Assembly (NCBI GenBank): GCA_016763185.1
Contig: JAESUG010000112.1
Coordinates: 1 to 32,410 of the forward strand
Direction: 5' to 3'
From: Robiginitomaculum sp.
GTDB lineage: Bacteria; Pseudomonadota; Alphaproteobacteria; Caulobacterales; Maricaulaceae
DNA: 32,410 bases
Shown: positions 25,408-31,589 of the stretch, piece by piece
How the letters are laid out: every line of letters begins with the position of its first letter
Position numbering within the stretch: the first letter of the stretch is position 1
Made by a program: the position numbers and the translations under genes
Notes under the pieces: model-generated
Databases searched by the model: none
The model's input: only the letters and a program-made list of their open reading frames with translations
Told to the model about the DNA's origin: nothing

Positions 25408-27141
25408 TTAACTATTGGTATCAATTTTGCGTAACGACCAACGAACACAATTGCTTGGTTCTTCCCCCATACCATTGGGATCAGCAGCGCCGGTGATCAA
25501 AATTTGCACGGTTCGTTTTGGTGGCGCACCTGTCGCTAGGTATATAGACGGCTCCAAGCTTATCTGTGCCTGGTCACACCGAAATCGCCAACCCTCGCCA
25601 TTTTCCAACAATAACAAAGCGCTACAGTGATCGCGGGCCATTGAAGCGCGCACATTTGGATGTAAGTGAAACCGCAACACGTAGGCAATTGGTTGTAGGT
25701 TTTGGGTTTTCTTCACTCCCACCGGACGTTCCAAACTGTCTTCGCCGCGCAAATCGAAACCGGTCTTGTCCAAAAACAATCGTCGGTTATGTTGCAATCC
25801 ATACCTAGAAACATATTCGCGATGCCGACCAGACAGCCAAACACCATCATCGTTCTCGGTTCGCCGAGCCGGGAAAGCATCCTCGCGATCATAGGCAATT
25901 GGACCTAGTAATTTGGTGGCCAAACCCTTGACCAAAACTCGACTTGAAGACATATCATCAATGATCAATGTCGAGTGAGCCGCGCTCGTTCGGCTTGGAT
26001 AACGCCATTGTTCACTCAGGTCCGCGGACCAACCGCAATTTGTTATTAAGTTCCCCGACTTGGTTTCGAAAACAAAACTAAGCGTGCCCGCATGCGCATT
26101 GCTAGCTTGCGCGCCCAATGGGGTACCGCCGCAGTCAAATAATAATGTCGAGCGTTTTGATTGCAGCCGTTGATATTTCGAATGCGGGGCAAACAAAAAG
26201 GGGGTTTCGCTTTTTCGAAGTACCGGTAAAGCTTGCCGGATCGCCAACCGATCCCCAACACCGCCGCCATTAAAGGGCGCCAACTCGCCCGTTGCCATCA
26301 TACAAAATCGCACAAACGGTTGTAATTTATCTAGGGTTTGGCGAATAAATGACGGCACCATCATGGTTTGCTGATCAAGCAAAGTGGACAAAGCGTCAAG
26401 CTCCACCATCAATCGGGCCGCAATTTGCGGGTTGCGCGAGCCATGTCCGCCATCGGGTAAAACTTGCTTGCCGATTTCAAGCTCCAACAGATCAAGGCCT
26501 GTTTTCTGGAAACCCTTCATTCCAAACAAACAGGTGCCAGCTGTGGCCAACGCAATCGCGATCCACAATTTGGTTTCATTCTCATCGCAAACCGGGATCA
26601 CTGATTTTAGGTGGCGCAATTGTCGGCCTAAACTATCCAACCGGGTACTGATATCGACGGCATTGCCGCTAAACAGATACGCGGCGGCCCCCAACCAAGC
26701 CAGACACCGTTCAGCGGTAATGGCTTCGTTCCAAGCAAACCGGTTCCAGCGACCATATTTGTTAATCCACGCATCGACATGACCACGGGTTAACGCAGCG
26801 GCTTCGTCATGGTTTGCATAAGCACTTACATCATCCAGCCAACCAAAGCTGTGCAGTGAACTGGCAAATGCTCTGGACGGCGTTGGTTGCGCCCAAGCAT
26901 CCTCAATGCTGTCGAACGAGAGGCGCTTGCCAGCCAATTGCAAGACACCATCCGCAATATCTTCGCCATGAACGGGATCGGGCGTAAAAGGTCGCTTCGG
27001 CCAAGGTTTGTGTAAGATCGGCGCCGGGCCAGAAAAAACCACAGCGCGGTATAATGGCATCGCATGCCATTCATCACTGGCTGCTTGACGAAGGCGCAAC
27101 AGTGCGCCACGTGCATATTGTGCCAGTTTCGGCTTGACCAT
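25408..27141 (-). CDS. Heparinase II/III family protein
   Basis: A 577-residue protein of the heparinase II/III-like family that alphaproteobacteria carry next to purH. The N-terminal part is an (alpha/alpha) toroid-like region, with WNRFAWNEAITAERCLAWLGAAAYL near 125 and DGGHGSRNPQIAARLM near 230. The C-terminal part is a beta-sandwich with LLFDCGGTPLGAQASNAHAGTLSFVFE near 335, RTSAAHSTLIIDD near 380, and RYGLQHNRRLFLDKTG near 440. Family members cleave acidic polysaccharides, but this lineage has no proven substrate and no clear signal peptide. Start ATG at 27141; GAGAG lies 9 bp upstream. Confidence 0.88.
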   Translation of the reverse strand: MVKPKLAQYARGALLRLRQAASDEWHAMPLYRAVVFSGPAPILHKPWPKRPFTPDPVHGEDIADGVLQLAGKRLSFDSIEDAWAQPTPSRAFASSLHSFGWLDDVSAYANHDEAAALTRGHVDAWINKYGRWNRFAWNEAITAERCLAWLGAAAYLFSGNAVDISTRLDSLGRQLRHLKSVIPVCDENETKLWIAIALATAGTCLFGMKGFQKTGLDLLELEIGKQVLPDGGHGSRNPQIAARLMVELDALSTLLDQQTMMVPSFIRQTLDKLQPFVRFCMMATGELAPFNGGGVGDRLAIRQALPVLRKSETPFLFAPHSKYQRLQSKRSTLLFDCGGTPLGAQASNAHAGTLSFVFETKSGNLITNCGWSADLSEQWRYPSRTSAAHSTLIIDDMSSSRVLVKGLATKLLGPIAYDREDAFPARRTENDDGVWLSGRHREYVSRYGLQHNRRLFLDKTGFDLRGEDSLERPVGVKKTQNLQPIAYVLRFHLHPNVRASMARDHCSALLLLENGEGWRFRCDQAQISLEPSIYLATGAPPKRTVQILITGAADPNGMGEEPSNCVRWSLRKIDTNS

Positions 27142-27277
27142 ATCCCAAAGCTCTCACGACCTGAAGTGCAGAACCAAACGGCACTCCTTGCGTAGTGCAT
27201 ACAACATAAAATACAAACACAGCAATGAAAAGCCAAGCCTAAACTACGTGCTTAGCCCTTCGGTCGCCCAGAACCAT

Positions 27278-27775
27278 TTAATACCCGGCTTGAACGCCTT
27301 TTGGGATAACCCGAGCCCGTTCGCCATATTCGACCCAAACCGGGGTACCATTGGCAATTGGATAGTCACCGCCGCCTTGGGTAATGGTGATATGGTCGCC
27401 ATCGCGGTCGAGCTGTATCGTATAGGCAAAGCCTTCTCGTTCCGTAGTATTTTTCTCAATTGCCGAACCGACAAGACCGCCAACAATTGCACCTAAAATG
27501 CCACCCACAAGCCGCCCTGCATCATCACCGCCAAGCTCAGCACCGGCAATACCGCCAACCGCAGCGCCGCCAACTGTGCCGACACCGCTTTGCGTGCCTT
27601 CAATTCGGATCGCGCGGCTGGAAACAACAATCCCAGAGTCAGAGCGCGATATTTGACCGATACTGCCACGGCTATAGTCATTGGCCCCTAATTCGGAGGC
27701 ACATGCGCCGAGCAAAAGAGCGGTAGATAAACTAGCAGCGCCAACAGCGCGGCGAAGTGAATTTCGTTTCAACAT
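27278..27775 (-). CDS. Glycine-zipper (17-kDa antigen-like) outer-membrane lipoprotein
   Basis: A 165-residue lipoprotein. The start at 27775 has AAGGA at ideal spacing and gives a signal peptide with lipobox LLLGAC (Cys25); longer frames to 27844 are less likely. The central region (about 78-122) is a glycine-zipper pair, GTVGGAAVGGIAGAELGG and LVGGILGAIVGGLVGSAIE, as in SlyB/PcpY and rickettsial 17-kDa antigens. A C-terminal beta segment follows (FAYTIQLDRDGDHITITQGG). It probably stabilises the outer membrane. The 136 bp to the heparinase gene shows no clear terminator. A 12-bp palindrome lies 73 bp upstream. Confidence 0.9.
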   Translation of the reverse strand: MLKRNSLRRAVGAASLSTALLLGACASELGANDYSRGSIGQISRSDSGIVVSSRAIRIEGTQSGVGTVGGAAVGGIAGAELGGDDAGRLVGGILGAIVGGLVGSAIEKNTTEREGFAYTIQLDRDGDHITITQGGGDYPIANGTPVWVEYGERARVIPKGVQAGY

Positions 27776-27847
27776 AGGATTTCCTTGCATGAAATTAGAG
27801 AAAATAACCCCCAACGGGCAATCTATCAGGATGTTTCTGAACAAGTG

Positions 27848-27859
27848 CTGAACGTTCAG
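27848..27859. promoter_or_regulatory. 12-bp perfect palindrome, possible operator
   Basis: CTGAACGTTCAG is a perfect palindrome located 73 bp upstream of the glycine-zipper lipoprotein start and about 80 bp before the promoter of the divergent hydrolase cassette. Its form is compatible with a TetR-type operator; the protein that would bind is unknown. Confidence 0.45.
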
Positions 27860-27935
27860 TAATGAGGTTCGAAACCCATTCTAACAATAGCAACCATAGT
27901 GATCTCTATCATACCGCTTTCTAAGTAGGCGGGAC

Positions 27936-27990
27936 TTGACATTAATTTTTGTCAGGTATACATGACATAATATGTCAAGATAACCTGACA
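27936..27990 (+). promoter_or_regulatory. Promoter with two TGTCA-N8-TGACA operators
   Basis: A consensus -35 TTGACA (27936-27941) is followed at 15-16 bp by TATACA/ATACAT. Two palindromic sites, TGTCA-N8-TGACA, lie at 27950-27967 (covering the likely -10) and 27973-27990. A further TGACA half-site forms part of the -35. Half-sites start at 27937, 27950, 27963, 27973 and 27986. The array ends 31 bp before the hydrolase ATG. I infer repression by the XRE protein encoded at the end of the cassette. Confidence 0.75.
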
Positions 27991-28021
27991 TTTTTGTGAT
28001 TCAAATACGGAGATATTAAAA

Positions 28022-28978
28022 ATGAAAAAATTAAAGCCAAAGGGAGTTATGCATTTCCCGCCCATTAAAAATTTACCCATAGGCGCGATCATAGCTTTGA
28101 TCACAGCCGTAATTGTCGCCATATTGGTGGCACGGGCATCCACCAATGCTGAAGCGGCAACTCAAATTTTTGCGGACAGGATCGTTGTCGAGGTTGAAGG
28201 CGAAGGCACCCCCGTCTTGATCATTCCAGGCCTTACCTCCTCACCAGAGGTATTTAAAAGCGCCCTGACACATCATCCACATACGAGTATTCATTGGATC
28301 ACGCTTGCCGGTTTTGCCGGGGTTCCAGCGCCTACGGACTTGGATGAATTTGTTACGCCCGCAGCCAATGCAATTGTGAATTATATCAAGAAGAATGACT
28401 TAAAACAAATAAAGTTCGTCGGTCATTCCATGGGTGGGGTTCTGTCTTTGATGATCGCAGCGCAACTTCCTGAGCGGGTAGACAGTATCTTGATCATCGA
28501 CGCGGTTCCGTTCTTAGCTGCTTTGTTCCAACCCGGTGCTGATCCCGAACTTGTAAAAAACAACAAAGCAACAATGCGCGCGCAAATTAGTAATATGAGC
28601 AATACCGCGTTCATCGCAATGATGCGCCAAGGCCTCCCAAGGCAAGCAACATCGCCCGCAGCACAAGCCCGTGTCTGGGCTGATATTGAACGTGCCGACC
28701 AACAAGCTGTTGCTGTTGCGACATCGGAACTGTTCACCACGGATTATCGCCCTATTTTGAAAAATATTGATGCTGAATTGTCTGTGATAATTCCACACAA
28801 TGCGTATATCGGTGTAACGCCCGAACAATTGCGCGATCGGTACAAAGACCAGTATAATGGCATTGAAAATGCTGAATTTCATGTCATTGAAAATTCTCGC
28901 CATTTCATTATGCTTGATCAACCTGAAGCGCTCTCCGCAGCATTTAACGCTTTCATGGAAGGTAACGTAAATGAATAA
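28022..28978 (+). CDS. Membrane-anchored alpha/beta hydrolase
   Basis: A 318-residue protein with a basic N-terminus, one hydrophobic helix (about 20-38) and an alpha/beta-hydrolase domain. VLIIPGLTSSPEVF (65-78) carries the oxyanion-hole region. GHSMGG (134-139) gives nucleophile Ser136. SRHFIMLDQPE near 290 gives the catalytic His. The acid is probably in the SVIIPHNAYIGV region or nearby but is not certain. The domain should face the periplasm. The substrate is unknown. CGGAG precedes the start. Its stop overlaps the next gene by 8 bp (ATGAATAA). It is the first gene of a three-gene cassette under a palindromic operator array. Confidence 0.85.
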   Translation: MKKLKPKGVMHFPPIKNLPIGAIIALITAVIVAILVARASTNAEAATQIFADRIVVEVEGEGTPVLIIPGLTSSPEVFKSALTHHPHTSIHWITLAGFAGVPAPTDLDEFVTPAANAIVNYIKKNDLKQIKFVGHSMGGVLSLMIAAQLPERVDSILIIDAVPFLAALFQPGADPELVKNNKATMRAQISNMSNTAFIAMMRQGLPRQATSPAAQARVWADIERADQQAVAVATSELFTTDYRPILKNIDAELSVIIPHNAYIGVTPEQLRDRYKDQYNGIENAEFHVIENSRHFIMLDQPEALSAAFNAFMEGNVNE

Positions 28979-29357
28979 GCCAGCCAAATTATACGGCATT
29001 CGGATGGTCTGGATTTTCGTCTTTTACACTGTCACCGTTGTTGGCATTAATCTGCTCGATGATCAATTTACATTGCCACAATGGTTTCGAATAACGATGT
29101 CATTGGCTCCAATACTTCCAGCAGTTCTGATGGTATTTGCGATTATTTCGTTCGTCCGAAGCATGGACGAAGTTTGGCAACGGATCATTACCGAGTCTTC
29201 TCTGGCTTCTGCGATAATTGTCGGGCTTGGCTGTTTCACCTATGGGTTTTTGCAAGGCGCAATGGTATTACCTGATATTTCACTATTGTGGGTATGGCCG
29301 GCCCTGATCGCAGTTCAAGGCATTGCCATGATCTTTGTCAAACGACGTTACCAATGA
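28971..29357 (+). CDS. Multi-pass membrane protein of unknown family
   Basis: A 128-residue hydrophobic protein with about four transmembrane helices (roughly 10-28, 43-62, 77-97 and 103-121) and a basic C-terminus (VKRRYQ). I do not recognise a named domain. Small four-helix proteins are often encoded directly before short XRE regulators, as here. Overlaps of 8 bp upstream and 4 bp downstream indicate coupled translation with both neighbours. It may act with the hydrolase or sense the signal for the regulator; this is inference from position only. Confidence 0.8.
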   Translation: MNKPAKLYGIRMVWIFVFYTVTVVGINLLDDQFTLPQWFRITMSLAPILPAVLMVFAIISFVRSMDEVWQRIITESSLASAIIVGLGCFTYGFLQGAMVLPDISLLWVWPALIAVQGIAMIFVKRRYQ

Positions 29358-29554
29358 ACAATAATATTCGCGCCCTTAGAGCGAAACTACGCTGGAGCCA
29401 AGCGGACCTTGCCGAACATGTCGGAGTTTCGCGCCAAGCAATCAACGCCGTAGAAACTGGAAAGCATGACCCATCTCTGCAACTTGCGTTTAATATTGCA
29501 AAGTCGTTTAACCTGACGATTGAGGGCGTATTTGACCCAACGGCGCAAGAGTAA
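29354..29554 (+). CDS. Small XRE-family HTH repressor
   Basis: A 66-residue DNA-binding protein that is essentially one Cro/C1-type helix-turn-helix. The pattern RALRAKLRWSQADLAEHVGV (6-25), SRQAINAVETGKHDPSLQLA (26-45) and LTIEGVF near the end is typical of YgzD-like short regulators. Start ATG at 29354 overlaps the membrane-protein stop by ATGA. Being the last gene of the cassette, and given the palindromic sites at its promoter, it probably represses its own operon. It converges on rsmB with 16 bp between stops. Confidence 0.92.
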   Translation: MNNNIRALRAKLRWSQADLAEHVGVSRQAINAVETGKHDPSLQLAFNIAKSFNLTIEGVFDPTAQE

Positions 29555-29570
29555 ACCTTGGCTTAAAGAT

Positions 29571-30875
29571 TTAATGTTTACGCAAACGAGCGATAAAAAA
29601 GGCATCCATGCCGCCTTGGTCGGCCAACGCGCCGGGTGGAATTCGAACCATGCCATCGGTTAAAAACCCAGCAGCAAATCCAGCTTGTGGTTCGGTGAAC
29701 GGCTCTAGGGTCAAGCTTTCGTCGGCCAATAGTTCAGCCAAAACCTGCTCGCCTTCTTCTGGTTCGGCTGAACAGACGCAATATATCATGCGGCCACCGG
29801 GTTTTAGCAGACGTGCCGCATTTTTCGCCAAGGCCAATTGTTGTTCGGCCAGCACAGCAAGGTCCGCAGCTCGTCGATTGTGCAACACATCCGGTTGCCG
29901 GCGAAAAATTCCGGTGGCTGAGCATGGTGCGTCCACCAACACCGCATCAAACTGTTGATCTGATTGCCAATGGGCCGCATCTTTACAGACCAACTTCGCG
30001 CTTTGTTTGGTTCGGCTTAGGTTTTCGCTCAGCCGTCTTAGGCGCTGTTTGTTCTGGTCAACCGCCGTAACCACGGCTCCAGCTGCCGCCAATTGCATGG
30101 TTTTTCCGCCGGGTGCAGCGCACATGTCTACGATCTGCTCATCCGGCTGTGGGTTGAGCAATTGCACCGGAAGGGCGGCGCTTACGTCCTGAACAATCCA
30201 TGTGCCCTCGCCATACCCCGCAATGTCCTCAATGCGGCCCTTGGCGGCAATTCGGACAGTTTGTGGGCCGAGCCGTACGCCGTCCAATGCGCTCGCCCAG
30301 TGTTCAGGATCGGTAAAAACCGTCAAATCCAACGCCGGGGGTTCCATCAACGCCACGGCAGCTCGTTCACGGGTTCCCGCGCCATATCGTTCATCCCAAA
30401 TTTCGCCTGGCCAATTGGGAATATTTTGGCTGATGGGGGTATCGTCAAGCAAGCCCTTTTGCTCTCGTAAAATTCGCCGAAAAATAGCGTTGATCAAGCC
30501 CTTATACGGGCGCGCGGTCCGCATCTGAACGGCCGTTTGCACAAATGAATGGACCACACCATGTGGCGCCGAGCGTAAAAACAATAGCTCGGCAGTTCCG
30601 GCCCGCAAAATCTGACGAGCGCTTAGCGCTTGTTTCGGCAATGGTTTGGCCAGCATCGCATCCAAAATCGCGTCTATTTGACCCATACGGCGCAAGCTCG
30701 TTCCAATAATGGCACGGCTTAAGGCCCGGTCCCGTGGCGGCAAGGCCATAAATCTTTGGTCTTGCTCTAAAAACTGATCCAAGGGCCGATGTTTGCCAAA
30801 CACCCATTCCAACGCACGTACTGCACAACCACGGGGGTCGGGCCGATTGCGAATTGGTTTTGATTGTGTGTCCAT
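29571..30875 (-). CDS. rsmB: 16S rRNA m5C methyltransferase RsmB/NOP family
   Basis: A 434-residue protein with an N-terminal NusB-like helical domain (about 15-140) and a C-terminal Rossmann methyltransferase. Motifs are VDMCAAPGGKTMQLAA (SAM binding, near 245), DAPCSATGIFRRQPD (motif IV with the release Cys, near 317), and YCVCSAEPEEGE (motif VI; its second Cys corresponds to the nucleophile, normally TCS, here VCS). It methylates cytosine 967 of 16S rRNA in E. coli. An alternative is another NOP/Sun-type RNA target. It is divergent from the SDHAF4-like gene, a usual pairing. Confidence 0.92.
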   Translation of the reverse strand: MDTQSKPIRNRPDPRGCAVRALEWVFGKHRPLDQFLEQDQRFMALPPRDRALSRAIIGTSLRRMGQIDAILDAMLAKPLPKQALSARQILRAGTAELLFLRSAPHGVVHSFVQTAVQMRTARPYKGLINAIFRRILREQKGLLDDTPISQNIPNWPGEIWDERYGAGTRERAAVALMEPPALDLTVFTDPEHWASALDGVRLGPQTVRIAAKGRIEDIAGYGEGTWIVQDVSAALPVQLLNPQPDEQIVDMCAAPGGKTMQLAAAGAVVTAVDQNKQRLRRLSENLSRTKQSAKLVCKDAAHWQSDQQFDAVLVDAPCSATGIFRRQPDVLHNRRAADLAVLAEQQLALAKNAARLLKPGGRMIYCVCSAEPEEGEQVLAELLADESLTLEPFTEPQAGFAAGFLTDGMVRIPPGALADQGGMDAFFIARLRKH

Positions 30876-30925
30876 ACGAGGCCAGATACACTAGTGTTTC
30901 GACCAGCCCAAGCAAAATTACAAAA

Positions 30926-30943
30926 ATAGAACAGCTGTTCTAT
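30926..30943. promoter_or_regulatory. 18-bp perfect palindrome upstream of rsmB
   Basis: ATAGAACAGCTGTTCTAT is perfectly self-complementary and lies 51 bp upstream of the rsmB start, between divergent genes. It abuts the hairpin that follows. The core GAAC-N4-GTTC resembles Gram-positive LexA sites, but alphaproteobacterial LexA uses GTTC-N7-GTTC, so no factor is assigned. Confidence 0.6.
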
Positions 30944-30978
30944 ACTCAAAACACCGAATGTACCGGTGTTTTGAGTAT
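30942..30978. repeat. Perfect 15-bp inverted repeat, 7-nt loop
   Basis: The arm ATACTCAAAACACCG (30942-30956) is exactly complementary to CGGTGTTTTGAGTAT (30964-30978), with loop AATGTAC. It lies between divergent genes, where a terminator is not needed, and may be a structured RNA, a protein site or part of a dispersed intergenic element. Confidence 0.85.
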
Positions 30979-30983
30979 CGTTT

Positions 30984-31085
30984 TCTTTGCTACCCATCAA
31001 CGTATCCAAAAACCGGTGCCCACTTTTTGGGTCGTCTTTGCTACCCATCAACTTATCCAAAAACCGGTGCCCACTTTTTGGGTCG
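30984..31085. repeat. 51-bp tandem repeat, two copies
   Basis: Copies at 30984-31034 and 31035-31085 match at 50 of 51 bases (G31002 versus T31053). Each contains an imperfect hairpin CCAAAAA-N11-TTTTTGG with the inner sequence CCGGTGCCCAC. Similar CCGGT-centred hairpins occur as dispersed intergenic repeats in alphaproteobacteria. Confidence 0.9.
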
Positions 31086-31144
31086 ATGGAGTATACAGAT
31101 AAATCATGATATAAATCCACGAGCGAAACCCAAATGAGGCAATG

Positions 31145-31321
31145 ATGAACCAACAACCCATAAGCAAGGCCGCAAAACGCGCCCTAGAAGAAGCCAATAT
31201 CCGGCGCACCGAACAACAAAAAGCCAGCAAACCCGCCACAAAAGAAGCCGGCGGCCCCAAAGGCATTGAACCCACCCGCTATGGAGACTGGGAACGCAAA
31301 GGCATTGCCAGCGATTTCTAA
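31145..31321 (+). CDS. SDHAF4-like (DUF1674) succinate dehydrogenase assembly protein
   Basis: A 58-residue protein. The conserved end GPKGIEPTRYGDWERKGIASDF, split here as GPKGIEPTRYGD and WERKGIASDF, is the diagnostic DUF1674/SDHAF4 motif. Family members help mature the flavinylated SdhA subunit. The N-terminal part is charged and probably flexible. Two ATGs are adjacent (31142 and 31145); GAGG at 31135-31138 fits the second better. The gene is divergent from rsmB, which is the common alphaproteobacterial arrangement. No sdh genes are nearby. Confidence 0.9.
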   Translation: MNQQPISKAAKRALEEANIRRTEQQKASKPATKEAGGPKGIEPTRYGDWERKGIASDF

Positions 31322-31589
31322 CCCGAAGCTAGAAAGACAGTCTTCAAACTCGAAGCTCCCAACCCGCGACCACACCTCGAACAACCCCAACCCAACTTGC
31401 CCGCGCAAGCGCGACTGCGCGTCGCCCGGTCAGGGCGCCCGGCCGGAGGCGCACTCTTCGCGCCGCGAGACAAAAAAACAGGAAACACCAGATGCGAGCG
31501 CGGGGATCGCCTAAATGGGATATTGATTTTGGTATGGGTTTTGCTCCTGCTAAGGTAGAATGTTCTATTTTGAGAAACAGGAGAGCGCC
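31322..31589. other. Intergenic region with a very GC-rich segment
   Basis: After the SDHAF4-like stop, 268 bp hold no convincing gene. Bases 31399-31470 are far richer in G+C than the flanks and contain nested inverted repeats: GCGCA/TGCGC (31403-31420), CGCCC-GGTCA-GGGCG (31423-31437) and the palindrome GGGCGCCC (31433-31440). This may be a dispersed repeat or an imported scrap. An open frame from ATG 31492 runs into the secreted-protein gene in another frame and is rejected. The ribosome site AGGAG for the next gene is at 31579-31583. Confidence 0.5.

Noticed and set aside
30926-30943. LexA/SOS box
   Set aside because: The GAAC-N4-GTTC core matches the Gram-positive LexA consensus, whereas alphaproteobacterial LexA recognises GTTC-N7-GTTC; the gene downstream is not an SOS gene.
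30984-31085. CRISPR-like repeat
   Set aside because: Two directly adjacent 51-bp copies with no spacer and no cas genes; this is a tandem duplication.
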